DNA of 64,000 nucleotides from Methylobacterium sp. NEAU K (GCF_030700285.1 NZ_JAUYZJ010000021.1:32581-96580); one strand, 5' to 3'. Numbered from the stretch's first letter, positions 43,006-52,347 are shown. Translations and numbers: made by a program. Notes: a model not told the origin generated them from the sequence alone.

Positions 43006-43157
43006 GGAACGAATCCAATATCGTCGAATGCGTAGGCCTCTTCCCGACCGCGGGGATACCGCGGCGCGGGCAAGAGCGTGAAACTCGGTGTCCGGGAGGT
43101 CTCCTCCCGCGCCCCGCCGGGGCCGGCCGCTCGGTGATGGAGCGGGCCGTGGGGTCC

Positions 43158-44927
43158 CTAGTAAACGTCCTGCTGGTAGCGGTGGCTGCGCTCCAGCGCC
43201 GCGACCTGCGCCTCCGCGTCGGCGGCGCTCAGGCCCTTGCTGGTCTCGTAGGCCTTCACCAGAGCGACGCGCACGTCCTTGGCCATGTTCTTCGCATCGC
43301 CGCAGACGTAGAAGTGGGCGCCTCCGTCGAGCCAGGAGACCAGCTCCGCGGCGTGCTGGGTGATCCGGTCCTGCACGTAGATCTTCTCCGGCTGATCCCG
43401 CGAGAAGGCCACGTCGATCTTCGTGAGCGCGCCATCCTCCAGGGCCTCCTGCCATTCGAGCTGGTACAGGAAGTCGTGGGTGAAATGCCGGTCGCCGAAG
43501 AACAGCCACGACCGCCCGGGCGCCTCGACGGCCCGGCGCTCCTGCACGAAGGCGCGGAACGGCGCGACGCCGGTGCCCGGCCCGACCATGATGATGTCGG
43601 TGGCCGGATCCTGCGGCAGGCGGAAGTGGCGGTTCGGCTTCAGCCGCACCCGCAGCTTGGCGCCGTCGCGGATCCGGTCGGCCACGTGGACCGAGGCGAC
43701 CCCTGAGCGGGCTCGCCCGTGGGTCTCGTAGCGCACCGCCACGATCGCGAGATGCACCTCGTCGCCCACCTCCTTGCGGGAGGAGGCGATCGAGTAGGCC
43801 CGCGGCGGCAGCGGCCGGGTGATGGTGCCGAGATGCTCGGCCGTGAGCGCGGCCGGGTAGGTCTCGAGCAGGTCGATCAGGTGCCGCCCCTCGATCCAGG
43901 CCCGGGCCTCGCCGCTGTCGATGAGCTTCTGCGCTTCCGTGTGGCCGGTCGCCTTGACGAAGCGCTCGATGGTGGCGGGCGACAGCGTGGTGATGTCCCG
44001 CTCTGCGAGCAGCGTCTTGCGCAAGGCCGCGTCATCCGCGAGGCCGGCGGCGTTCAGGATCTCGTCCACGAGCTGCGGATCGTTCTCCGGGAAGATCTCG
44101 AGGGAATCGCCTGGCTCGTAGGCCGGTGCGCCGTCCTCGAAGGCCAGCGCCAGGTGGATCGTCTCCTTGTCGGAGCGCGAGGAATTGAGGTTCACGTGCT
44201 CGACGACCTCGACCACCAGGGGTTCGCGGCTCGGCTCGGCCTCGTCGTCCTCACCCGCGGCGGCGCGGGCGAAATCGACCGCCACCACATTGTCGGCCGC
44301 CTCCGCGGGGGCGAGGGCCTTGAGGGTGGCCTTGATCCAGTCGGCCGCCGGCTTCTCGAAATCGAGGTCGAGGTCGGCCCGCTCGGCGGCGCGCCGGCCT
44401 CCCAGAGCCTCGAAGCGCGCGTCGAGAGCCTTACCGGTGGCGCAGAATTCCGCGTAGGAGGTGTCGCCCAGTGCCAGGACGGCGAACTGGACGCCGTCGA
44501 GGCGCGGGGCGCCCTCCCCCATCAACTCGCCATAGGCCCGCACGGCGCGCGCCGGCGGCTCGCCCTCGCCCCAGGTGGCGGCGATCGCGACGAGCTTGCC
44601 GGCCTTCGGCAGGGTCGAAACGTCGAGATCGGAGAAATCCACGACCTTCGGCTTGAAGCCCTGCTTGCGCGCCAGCTTGGCGACGTTGCCGGCGAGCGCC
44701 TCTGAATTCCCCGACTCGCTGGCGTAGACGATCGTCAGCGGCTCGGCCGCCTTTGGCGGGGCGGCCGGCGCGACGGCCGGCTGGCCGCCCGCGGCGTCGA
44801 GTCCCGCCAGGAAGCCCGCAAGCCACGCGCGTTGCACGGGGGTCGCAGTGCCCAGCACGGCGTCTAGGCTGGCGCGCTCGCCGTCGCCGAACGGGGCGGT
44901 GCGCGGAAGGAGATTCTGGCGTGACAT
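43158..44927 (-). CDS. cysJ: Sulfite reductase flavoprotein alpha subunit
   Basis: Passes electrons from NADPH through FAD and FMN to the hemoprotein. 589 residues. The flavodoxin domain (about 65-205) starts TIVYASESGNSEALAGNVAK and holds ATWGEGEPPARAV; the FAD domain has RAYSIASSRKEVGDEVHLAI, and the NADPH part MVGPGTGVAPFRAFVQERRA, then FFGDRHFTHDFLYQLEW, ending HRYQQDVY as in the family. It is encoded with cysI downstream of the Lrp gene. Confidence 0.95.
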   Translation of the reverse strand: MSRQNLLPRTAPFGDGERASLDAVLGTATPVQRAWLAGFLAGLDAAGGQPAVAPAAPPKAAEPLTIVYASESGNSEALAGNVAKLARKQGFKPKVVDFSDLDVSTLPKAGKLVAIAATWGEGEPPARAVRAYGELMGEGAPRLDGVQFAVLALGDTSYAEFCATGKALDARFEALGGRRAAERADLDLDFEKPAADWIKATLKALAPAEAADNVVAVDFARAAAGEDDEAEPSREPLVVEVVEHVNLNSSRSDKETIHLALAFEDGAPAYEPGDSLEIFPENDPQLVDEILNAAGLADDAALRKTLLAERDITTLSPATIERFVKATGHTEAQKLIDSGEARAWIEGRHLIDLLETYPAALTAEHLGTITRPLPPRAYSIASSRKEVGDEVHLAIVAVRYETHGRARSGVASVHVADRIRDGAKLRVRLKPNRHFRLPQDPATDIIMVGPGTGVAPFRAFVQERRAVEAPGRSWLFFGDRHFTHDFLYQLEWQEALEDGALTKIDVAFSRDQPEKIYVQDRITQHAAELVSWLDGGAHFYVCGDAKNMAKDVRVALVKAYETSKGLSAADAEAQVAALERSHRYQQDVY

Positions 44928-45037
44928 CAGGAGACCATGTCGGGGCCTGGGAGGCCGCTGTCAATCGGAAACGTTCTTTTTGCAGAACGGGCTCGGATTA
45001 GGACATCGCATTCGCTGCGATGCAAAGAAATAGAAGA

Positions 45038-45553
45038 TTATTCTCCAACGACGGCGAGGGCCGGGCCGGTCCCGGGCAGGTGGCGTCCGGTTTTCGGCGG
45101 CGCGGGCAGCGGCAGGGCGGTGGTGGACTTCACCTTCTCCATGGCGAAGCGCGAGGTGACGTTCTTCAGGGGCAGCACCGCGATCAGCTGCTTATAGAAG
45201 CTGTCATAGGCCTGCATGTCGGCCACCACGACGCGCAGCATGTAGTCCACGTCGCCCGCCATCCGGTAGAATTCCAGGACCTCCGGCATCGCCGAGACGG
45301 TAGCGGCGAAACGCTGCAGCCAATCCTGCGAGTGATCAGCAGTCTCGATCGAGACGAACACGGTCAGCCCGAGGCCGAGCTTGACCGGGTCGAGCACCGC
45401 CACCCGCCGGTCGATGACGCCATCCGCTTCCAGCTTCTGGATGCGCTTCCAGCACGGGGTCTGGGACAGCCCGACCCGCTCGCCGATCGCCGCGATGGAG
45501 AGTGTCGCGTCCGCCTGCAAGAGGGCGAGAATCTTCAGATCGATCGCGTCCAA
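45038..45553 (-). CDS. Lrp/AsnC family transcriptional regulator
   Basis: 171 residues from the TTG at 45553, preceded by ACGGAG; that start gives the canonical DAIDLKILALLQADATLSIA opening. A longer frame to 45676 adds a non-conserved tail. The HTH is IGERVGLSQTPCWKRIQKLE, and the RAM ligand domain follows (TVFVSIETADHSQDWLQRFA, then MPEVLEFYRMAGDVDYMLRV). It sits between cysJI (same strand, downstream) and cysHDN (divergent), so it is a natural candidate regulator of sulfate assimilation or sulfur amino acids. Confidence 0.92.
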   Translation of the reverse strand: MDAIDLKILALLQADATLSIAAIGERVGLSQTPCWKRIQKLEADGVIDRRVAVLDPVKLGLGLTVFVSIETADHSQDWLQRFAATVSAMPEVLEFYRMAGDVDYMLRVVVADMQAYDSFYKQLIAVLPLKNVTSRFAMEKVKSTTALPLPAPPKTGRHLPGTGPALAVVGE

Positions 45554-45731
45554 AGGAATCTCCGTGGGCTTCTTCCACGCCGCGCCGCGCTGGCGCTCTA
45601 TAGGCTCTCCGGGAGCCCGGCGAGAAGAATCTTTTATGGTGAACCGTATCGGGTGAAGCGGGGCGCTGTGCGCCACCGCACGTCAGGGCCTCGGGATATG
45701 CCGGACAAGCACACCCTGGCGCCTTGACTTC

Positions 45732-45747
45732 GTTCGGTATAGCGAAC
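45732..45747. promoter_or_regulatory. Palindrome in the cysHDN promoter region
   Basis: GTTCG-GTATAG-CGAAC is an inverted repeat 74 bases upstream of the cysH start, inside the gap between the Lrp gene and cysH. A TTGACT sequence lies 2 bases before it. It could be an operator for the neighbouring Lrp regulator or another sulfur regulator; neither is shown. Confidence 0.4.
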
Positions 45748-45820
45748 ATCTCGCCCGTTCGACAACAGGGTACGGAGTCGTCCGGGCCCTGTCCCCCGTT
45801 CCAACCCAGGACATGTCGCG

Positions 45821-46633
45821 ATGACCCGTCCGGACCGACAGACGGCCGAATCCCTCGCCGGGCGGCTGTCCGGGCTCGACCTGACAGACCGCCTCCACGT
45901 GATCGCCTCCGAGATCCCGGGCCGCCTCGTGTTCACCACGAGTCTCGGCGTCGAGGACCAGGCCCTGACCCACGCGCTGGCCATGGCCGGGCTGGCGAAG
46001 GGCCGCGTCGAGATCGTCACCCTTGATACCGGCCGCCTGTTCGCCGAGACCTACGACACCTGGGCGGAGACCGAATCGGCCTACGGCATCCGGATCGGCG
46101 CCTATGCTCCGGAGCGCGCGGCCGCGGAGGCCTTCGTGCGCCAGGAAGGCATCAACGGCTTCCGGCGCTCGGTCGCCGCCCGGCAGGCCTGCTGCGGCTT
46201 CCGCAAGGTCGAGCCGCTGGGCCGCGCCCTCGACGGCGCGAGCGGCTGGCTCACGGGTCTGCGCGCCGGCCAGTCGGCCAACCGCGCCGAGACGCCGCTG
46301 GCCGAGTTCGATGCCGGGCGCGGCCTGATCAAGCTCAACCCTCTCGCCGACTGGTCCCGGCCGCAGATCGACGGCTTCATTCGCGAGAACTTCGTTCCCT
46401 ACAACGTGCTGCACGATCGCGGCTTCCCGTCGATCGGCTGCGCGCCCTGCACGCGCGCGGTGAAGCTCGGCGAGCCGGAGCGCGCCGGACGCTGGTGGTG
46501 GGAGCAGGAAGAGAAGAAGGAATGCGGCCTGCATATCGGGCGCCCCGCGGCGTCCGTGCAGCCGGGTCAGGAGCCCGCCGCGTTCGAGACCAGCCAGGAT
46601 GTGACAAACCGCCAGCCGGAGTTCGCCCGATGA
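45821..46633 (+). CDS. cysH: Adenylyl-sulfate reductase (APS type)
   Basis: Reduces adenylyl sulfate to sulfite with thioredoxin or glutathione. 270 residues, PP-loop fold (TSLGVEDQALTHALAMAGLA, TLDTGRLFAETYDTW). Two cysteine pairs, ACCGFRKVEPL near 121 and CAPCTRAVKLGEPERAGRWW near 206, form the [4Fe-4S] cluster that marks APS-using enzymes from PAPS-only ones; ECGLH ends the catalytic tail. It is the first gene of cysH-cysD-cysN and overlaps cysD by ATGA. Confidence 0.94.
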   Translation: MTRPDRQTAESLAGRLSGLDLTDRLHVIASEIPGRLVFTTSLGVEDQALTHALAMAGLAKGRVEIVTLDTGRLFAETYDTWAETESAYGIRIGAYAPERAAAEAFVRQEGINGFRRSVAARQACCGFRKVEPLGRALDGASGWLTGLRAGQSANRAETPLAEFDAGRGLIKLNPLADWSRPQIDGFIRENFVPYNVLHDRGFPSIGCAPCTRAVKLGEPERAGRWWWEQEEKKECGLHIGRPAASVQPGQEPAAFETSQDVTNRQPEFAR

Positions 46634-47592
46634 GCGCAGCCCTCGCCGCCGCCGTGCAGCCGAGCGCCCCCTCGCACACCCAGAATCCTGCCGACCGCCT
46701 CAGCCACCTCAAGCGGCTGGAGGCCGAGAGCATCCACATCTTCCGGGAGACGGTCGCCGAGACCGAGAACCCGGTGATGCTCTACTCGATCGGCAAGGAT
46801 TCCTCGGTCCTGCTGCACCTGGCCCTGAAGGCCTTCGCGCCCGGGCGGCTGCCGTTCCCACTGCTCCACGTCGACACCACGTGGAAGTTCCGCGAGATGA
46901 TCGCCTTTCGCGATGCCCGGGTGAAGGAACTCGACCTCGACCTCCTGGTGCACACCAACCCGGACGGGCTCGCCCGCGGCGTCGGCCCCGTGAGCCACGG
47001 CTCCGAGGTCCATACCGACGTGATGAAGACCCAGGCCCTGCGCCAGGCTTTGGACAAGCACAAGTTCGATGCCGCCTTCGGGGGCGCCCGCCGCGACGAG
47101 GAGGCGAGCCGCGCCAAGGAGCGGATCATCTCCCTGCGCACCGCGCAGCATCGCTGGGACCCCAAGCGCCAGCGCGCTGAGCCGTGGCACCTCTACAACC
47201 TCAAGAAGAAGCGCGGCGAATCCCTGCGGGTGTTCCCGCTCTCGAACTGGACCGAGCTCGACATCTGGCTCTACATCGAGCAGGAAAACATTCCGATCGT
47301 GCCGCTCTATTTCGCCCAGGAGCGCCCCGTGGTGGAGCGCGAGGGCCAGCTGATCATGGTCGATGACGACCGCCTGCCGCTCGCGCCGGGCGAGACCCCG
47401 CAGCAGCGCCTCGTCCGGTTCCGGACGCTGGGCTGCTACCCGCTCACCGGTGCCGTGGAGAGCGATGCCGCCACGCTGCCCGAGATCATCGGCGAGACCC
47501 TGGCCGCCCGCACCTCGGAGCGCCAGGGCCGGGTGATCGACAAGGACGGCGCGGGCGCCATGGAGCGCAAGAAGCAGGAGGGCTACTTCTGA
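46630..47592 (+). CDS. cysD: Sulfate adenylyltransferase subunit 2
   Basis: Activates sulfate with ATP to give APS. 320 residues; the PP-loop is YSIGKDSSVLLHLALKAF near 52, followed by LLHVDTTWKFREMIAFRD and GGARRDEEASRAKERI, and it ends ERKKQEGYF as in CysD. The start is the ATG overlapping the cysH stop; its stop in turn overlaps the cysN start. Confidence 0.97.
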   Translation: MSAALAAAVQPSAPSHTQNPADRLSHLKRLEAESIHIFRETVAETENPVMLYSIGKDSSVLLHLALKAFAPGRLPFPLLHVDTTWKFREMIAFRDARVKELDLDLLVHTNPDGLARGVGPVSHGSEVHTDVMKTQALRQALDKHKFDAAFGGARRDEEASRAKERIISLRTAQHRWDPKRQRAEPWHLYNLKKKRGESLRVFPLSNWTELDIWLYIEQENIPIVPLYFAQERPVVEREGQLIMVDDDRLPLAPGETPQQRLVRFRTLGCYPLTGAVESDAATLPEIIGETLAARTSERQGRVIDKDGAGAMERKKQEGYF

Positions 47593-48998
47593 TGACGTTG
47601 CACCAGGCTCCCACCGCCTTCGCCGACCGCGCCTCCGGCTACGCGGCGTTCCTCACCGCGCACCGCAACAAGGCGGTGCTGCGCTTCATCGCCTGCGGCT
47701 CGGTGGATGACGGCAAGTCGACCCTGATCGGGCGGCTCCTGCACGACACCAAGCAGATCTTCGACGACCAGATCTCGGCGCTCCAGCGCGATTCCCGGCG
47801 CCACGGGACGCAGGGGCAGGAGATGGATCTCGCGCTTTTGGTGGACGGCCTCCAGGCCGAGCGCGAGCAGGGCATCACCATCGACGTCGCGTATCGGTTC
47901 TTCTCCACGGAGAAACGTTCGTTCATCGTGGCCGACACCCCCGGCCACGAGCAGTACACCCGCAACATGGCCACCGGCGCCTCGACGGCGGACGTGGCGG
48001 TGATCCTGGTGGATGCCCGCCAGGGCCTGACCCGCCAGACGCGGCGCCACGCATTGCTGGTGTCGATGCTGGGCATCCGCCGGGTCGTTCTGGCGGTGAA
48101 CAAGATGGACCTGGTCGGCTGGTCGCAGGACAAGTTCGACGCGATCCTGTCGGGCTTCACCGATTTCGCCGGCGGGCTGAACTTTGCCGAGGTCAAGGCG
48201 ATCCCGCTCTCGGCCAAGAACGGCGACAACGTCGTGGACCCGGCCATCGCCGCCACCTGGTACACGGGCGGCACGCTCCTCGACTACCTGGAGACCGTGC
48301 CGGTGCGCGAGGAGGCGCTCAACGCGCCGTTCCGCATGGCGGTGCAGTGGGTGAACCGGCCGAATTCCGAGTTCCGCGGCTATAGCGGCCGGATCGCCAG
48401 CGGCCGGGTCCGCCCGGGCGATGCCGTGACGATCCAGCCCTCGGGCCGGACCTCGACCGTGGCGCGGATCTACACTGCCGACGGCGACCTTGCCGAGGCC
48501 GGCGAGGACGAGTCGGTGACCCTGGTTCTGGCCCACCAGATCGACGCCTCGCGCGGTCAGGTGATCGCGGCCTCCGGATCCCCGATGCGGGTCACGGAGC
48601 AGTTCGACGCCCGCCTGTTCTGGGCGGCCGAGACCGAGCTGGCGCCGGGGGCGAGCCTGCTCGCCAAGATCGGCACCGCCACGGTAAGCGCCACCGTGGA
48701 GCGGATCGTCTCGCGCATCGATCCCGAGACCGGCAGGCCGGGCCCTGCCGAGCGCCTGTCGGCCAACGACATCGCGGATGTGTCCCTGCGCCTCGACCGT
48801 CCGGTGGCGGTGGACGCCTATGCGGCCAACCGCGAGACCGGCAGCCTGATCCTGATCGACCGCGAGACCACCGACACGGCGGCGCTCGGGCTGGTGCTGG
48901 CACCGCAGGCTGAGGCCTCGCCGGTGACAACCGCCGCACCGGCTGCCGAGAAGGCACCCGGCCTGCTCGGTCGCCTCAGCCGCCTGTTCGGGCGCTGA
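47592..48998 (+). CDS. cysN: Sulfate adenylyltransferase subunit 1 (GTPase)
   Basis: Drives APS formation by GTP hydrolysis in complex with CysD. 468 residues, EF-Tu-like: P-loop GSVDDGKSTLIGRLL near 37, DTPGHEQYTRNMATGA, NKMDLVGW, and the downstream beta-barrel domains to about 440. There is no C-terminal APS kinase (CysC) domain, unlike the NodQ/CysNC fusions of many rhizobia. This agrees with an APS reductase that needs no PAPS. Confidence 0.96.
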   Translation: MTLHQAPTAFADRASGYAAFLTAHRNKAVLRFIACGSVDDGKSTLIGRLLHDTKQIFDDQISALQRDSRRHGTQGQEMDLALLVDGLQAEREQGITIDVAYRFFSTEKRSFIVADTPGHEQYTRNMATGASTADVAVILVDARQGLTRQTRRHALLVSMLGIRRVVLAVNKMDLVGWSQDKFDAILSGFTDFAGGLNFAEVKAIPLSAKNGDNVVDPAIAATWYTGGTLLDYLETVPVREEALNAPFRMAVQWVNRPNSEFRGYSGRIASGRVRPGDAVTIQPSGRTSTVARIYTADGDLAEAGEDESVTLVLAHQIDASRGQVIAASGSPMRVTEQFDARLFWAAETELAPGASLLAKIGTATVSATVERIVSRIDPETGRPGPAERLSANDIADVSLRLDRPVAVDAYAANRETGSLILIDRETTDTAALGLVLAPQAEASPVTTAAPAAEKAPGLLGRLSRLFGR

Positions 48999-49009
48999 GC
49001 CGGTAAAAA

Positions 49010-49061
49010 GGTCCCGGATTCAAAAGGTCCGGGACCCAGCCCTTTCAAGGTGATTGAAAGG
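49010..49061 (+). terminator. Tandem hairpins after cysN
   Basis: GGTCCCGGA pairs with TCCGGGACC (49010-49036), and CCTTTCAA pairs with TTGAAAGG (49041-49061). The first lies 12 bases past the cysN stop. Neither is followed by a long T-run. Confidence 0.5.
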
Positions 49062-49140
49062 TGTTGCGATCCAAATCCCGCGGTTTCTCAGATCTGTGCC
49101 TTCGCCCCCGTGAAGGCGGCAGGTCCATGAACGACTCCCT

Positions 49141-49172
49141 CATTCCGGAACCGCGAAGCGGAGCCCGGAATG
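49141..49172. repeat. REP-like palindrome
   Basis: CATTCCGG-AA-CCGC-GAA-GCGG-AG-CCCGGAATG folds into an interrupted hairpin with two stems. Its look (CATTCCGG...CCGGAATG around a CCGC/GCGG core) matches the short palindromic intergenic repeats of alphaproteobacteria. Only one copy is in the window. Confidence 0.5.
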
Positions 49173-49197
49173 ACGCGGAGGCTCAGGGACGCTGCCG

Positions 49198-50223
49198 TCA
49201 GGCCGCCCGCGCGGCGGCGCCGAGACCCCAGGCCTGCGCCAGCAATGCGTAGGATTCGTGCCGCACCCCCTGGTCGGGGATCGCCGAGACGATCATCAGC
49301 TCGTCCGCCTGCGTGTGCTCGGCCATCTCGGCGAGCCGCGCCCGCAGGGTCTCGGGGCTTCCCACGTGCAGCCGGTCGCGACCGCGCTCGATCTGGGCGC
49401 GTTCCGCGCTGGAATACGGGTATTCCAGCGCCTCGGCGAGGCTCGGCAGCGGCCGGTATTCGCCCCGCTCCCGCCGCAGCGTCGACAGGCGCGCGCTCGC
49501 GGCCAGCCGCTCGGCCTCCGCGTCCGTGGCGGCGCAGATCGCCGCCACGGCCAGGATCGCGTGGGGCCGCTCGCCGAGCCGCGTCGGCCGGAACAGGCGG
49601 CGATAGGCCCGCATCGGCCCCTCGGCCGGCATCCCGGAGAAGTGCTGCGCGAAGCCGAACCCGCAGCCGATCTCGCCGGCGAGCTGGGCGCTGTAGTCGG
49701 ATGAACCGAGCAGGAAGATCGGCGGCAGCGGCACTCCGGCGGGGCTCGCCTGGATTGTCGCGAATGGATGCCCCTCCGGGAAGCCGCCGTCCCAGAACAG
49801 CAGCTCCTGCAGGCGGTCGAGGAAGTCGTCGCCCCCGCTCTCGCCGGGGGCCTCCCGACGGCGCAGGGCCCGGGCAGTGAGCCCGTCGGTACCGGGTGCG
49901 CGCCCGAGGCCGAGGTCGATCCGCCCGGGAAACAGCGCCTCCAGCACCCGGAATCGTTCGGCCACCATCAGCGGTGCATGGTTCGGCAGCATGATCCCGC
50001 CCGAGCCGACCCGGATCGCATGGGTCGCGGCGGCGATCTGGCCGATCATGATCTCGGGGGCCGGGCTCGCCACGTTGGGGAGCGCATGGTGCTCGGCGAG
50101 CCAGTAGCGCCGATAGCCGAGGCCATCGACGTGGCAGGCGAGCGCCAGTGTGTCGTGCAGCGCCTGCGCGGGGGTCGAATCGGCGCCGACGAAGGAGAGG
50201 TCGAGGACGGAGAGCGGGATCAT
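49198..50223 (-). CDS. LLM class flavin-dependent oxidoreductase
   Basis: 341-residue luciferase-like monooxygenase of the single-component MsnO8/YhbW type. It begins PLSVLDLSFVGADSTPAQAL and holds YWLAEHHALPNVASPAPEIM, VGSGGIMLPNHAPLMVAERF, PGRIDLGLGRAPGTD and IFLLGSSDYSAQLAGEIG GFGFAQHFS. It uses reduced flavin supplied by a partner; the substrate is unknown. Although next to the cys locus, a sulfonate-degrading role is only a guess, as the usual SsuD context is absent. Confidence 0.92.
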   Translation of the reverse strand: MIPLSVLDLSFVGADSTPAQALHDTLALACHVDGLGYRRYWLAEHHALPNVASPAPEIMIGQIAAATHAIRVGSGGIMLPNHAPLMVAERFRVLEALFPGRIDLGLGRAPGTDGLTARALRRREAPGESGGDDFLDRLQELLFWDGGFPEGHPFATIQASPAGVPLPPIFLLGSSDYSAQLAGEIGCGFGFAQHFSGMPAEGPMRAYRRLFRPTRLGERPHAILAVAAICAATDAEAERLAASARLSTLRRERGEYRPLPSLAEALEYPYSSAERAQIERGRDRLHVGSPETLRARLAEMAEHTQADELMIVSAIPDQGVRHESYALLAQAWGLGAAARAA

Positions 50224-50526
50224 CCGCAGGAGATGGGGGCGCGGGTGGGCGGGCGCGAGGGCGGATGGAGCACCGGGCTTAACGCTTCAGGAGTTCAACT
50301 CAGCGCGTCCCGATCTTTCAATCCCGGCCCTGAAACAGGGCCACGCAGGTTCTGCCCCGATAGAAGACGTTGAGGATTCGCACCTGATCGCTTTCTTCGG
50401 ATTGCCGGGAGGATAGCCAGGAATCCGGTCCGCCGGGCAGTCTTGTCGGCATCGCAGCCTCGGCCTAGGGTCCCGCCCGCATCGTGGGCGCCCGGGATCG
50501 CCGCGCCCTTACGGAGACAGACGACC
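50224..50526. other. Divergent intergenic region with a short hairpin
   Basis: 303 bases between the LLM gene and the aminotransferase gene. It contains a perfect hairpin GGCCCTG-AAA-CAGGGCC (50326-50342). No gene is visible; promoters for both flanking genes are expected here. Confidence 0.45.
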
Positions 50527-51729
50527 ATGGCCTTCCTCGCCGACGTCCTCTCGCGGGTGAAGCCGTCCGCGACCATCGTGATGACCCAGAAGGCCCGGGA
50601 CCTGAAGGCGTCCGGCGTCGACGTCATCAGCCTGTCGGTGGGCGAGCCGGATTTCGACACCCCCGAGCACATCAAGCAGGCCGCCATCGAGGCGATCCAC
50701 CGCAACGAGACCCGATACCCGCCGGTCTCCGGCATCGTGCCCCTGCGCGAGGCGATCGTGCGCAAGTTCAAGCGCGAGAACGGGCTCGACTACAAGGTCT
50801 CGCAGACCATCGTGGGCACCGGCGGCAAGCAGGTGCTCTACAACGCCTTCCTGGCCACCCTGAACCCGGGCGACGAGGTGGTGATCCCCCGCCCCTACTG
50901 GGTGTCCTACCCGGAGATGGTCGGGCTGTGCGGCGGCACGCCGGTCTTCGCCGACACCGACATGGCGCACGGCTTCAAGCTCCAGCCCGAGGAGCTCGAC
51001 CGGGTTCTGACGCCCAAGACCAAGTGGATCGTGCTCAACTCGCCTTCGAACCCGTCCGGGGCCGCCTATTCGCGCGACGAGATGAAGGCGCTCACCGACG
51101 TCCTGCTGCGCTACCCCGACGTGCACATCCTGACCGACGACATCTACGAGCACCTGACCTACGGCGACTTCGAATTCGTCACCCCGGCCCAGGTGGAACC
51201 CGCCCTGGTCGAGCGGACGCTGACCATGAACGGCGTCTCGAAGGGTTATGCCATGACCGGCTGGCGGATCGGCTACGCGGCCGGTCCGGAAAAGCTGATC
51301 AAGGCGATGGACTTCGTCCAGGGCCAGCAGACCTCCGGCGCCAGCACCATCGCGCAATGGGCCGCGGTGGCCGCCCTGGACGGCCCGCAGGACCACCTCG
51401 CCACGTTCCGGGCGGCGTTCCACGGCCGGCGCGACCTCGTCGTGTCGATGCTCAACCAGAGCAACGGCCTGACCTGCCCGACGCCCGAGGGCGCCTTCTA
51501 CGTCTATCCGTCCTGCGCGGCGCTGATCGGCAGGAGAACCGAGGGCGGCAAGACCATCGAGACGGACGAGGACTTCGTCACCGAGCTGCTCCAGGCCGAG
51601 GGCGTGGCTGCGGTGCACGGATCGGCCTTCGGTCTGGGCCCGAACCTGCGCATCTCCTACGCCACCTCGAACGCGGTGCTGGAGGAGGCCTGCCGGCGCA
51701 TCCAGCGGTTCTGCGGCTCGCTGCGGTAA
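50527..51729 (+). CDS. Aspartate/prephenate-type aminotransferase
   Basis: 400-residue PLP enzyme of fold type I, class I-gamma (AspC/AatA of alphaproteobacteria). The PLP lysine is in NGVSKGYAMTGWRIGYAAGP near residue 238; SVGEPDFDTPEHIKQAAIEA and NSPSNPSGAAYS are also conserved. It transaminates aspartate and oxaloacetate, and members of this class can use prephenate. The start is the ATG before AFLADVLSRVKPSATIVM. Single gene. Confidence 0.95.
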   Translation: MAFLADVLSRVKPSATIVMTQKARDLKASGVDVISLSVGEPDFDTPEHIKQAAIEAIHRNETRYPPVSGIVPLREAIVRKFKRENGLDYKVSQTIVGTGGKQVLYNAFLATLNPGDEVVIPRPYWVSYPEMVGLCGGTPVFADTDMAHGFKLQPEELDRVLTPKTKWIVLNSPSNPSGAAYSRDEMKALTDVLLRYPDVHILTDDIYEHLTYGDFEFVTPAQVEPALVERTLTMNGVSKGYAMTGWRIGYAAGPEKLIKAMDFVQGQQTSGASTIAQWAAVAALDGPQDHLATFRAAFHGRRDLVVSMLNQSNGLTCPTPEGAFYVYPSCAALIGRRTEGGKTIETDEDFVTELLQAEGVAAVHGSAFGLGPNLRISYATSNAVLEEACRRIQRFCGSLR

Positions 51730-52347
51730 GTCCCACCACGGAGCCGGCCGCATCGGAGGCGCCATCGCGGTGATCGCCCCCGGCGCATCGCCGCGCTCCG
51801 GTCGCGCCTCGCGGCCGAAGCGTCCGAGGCCGACAGCGCCGCGCTGATACGCGTCGCTGCGGCCGCCGCGGAGCGCTGATCGCCGCGGGGGCGCCGAAAT
51901 GGCCGCCGCTCTGTTGCCGGCTCGGCTGCCACCCTCTACACGGGCGGTCCCTGTGGCCGATGCGCCTGAAGGTTTCGCGAGCCCGCTCGGGCCTGCATGG
52001 TAGCGGGGTCGGCAGTGACGGGGTGGTCCGGACCAGTTCTCTGGACCAATCCTGTGAGGCTCAGTGGGCCGAGTTGCTGCAGGAGTGTCGGGAGCGCGGG
52101 GAACAGGAACCGCGGGCTCGGCGCAGGGCCCACACAGAATTCCAGCGGACTTCACCCGGGGACGGCCGGCGGCTCCCGCATGGGCCGCCCGCGGGGTTGC
52201 CCGCGAGACCGGCCGGGACGGAGCCCTGCCCCGTTCCGGGACGCCGCCTGGCCGCGCGATTGCGGCTTCGTTCACGCTCCGGGGCGATGATGCGACAGGA
52301 CCGGGGATCCGGTCTCGCACAACCGCGTTCTTTCGGGCCTGACGACC
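51730..52347. other. Large intergenic gap, no gene accepted
   Basis: 618 bases. Short open stretches exist, for example an Ala/Arg-rich one ending at 51879 (RLAAEASEADSAALIRVAAA), but none has a convincing start or family. It may hold decayed DNA. Confidence 0.4.
52024..52035. promoter_or_regulatory. Perfect 12-base palindrome TGGTCCGGACCA
   Basis: TGGTCCGGACCA is self-complementary and followed 9 bases later by a half-site TGGACCA. The layout recalls GntR/FadR-type operators (TGGTnnnACCA). No GntR gene lies in the window and no target gene starts close by. Confidence 0.25.
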
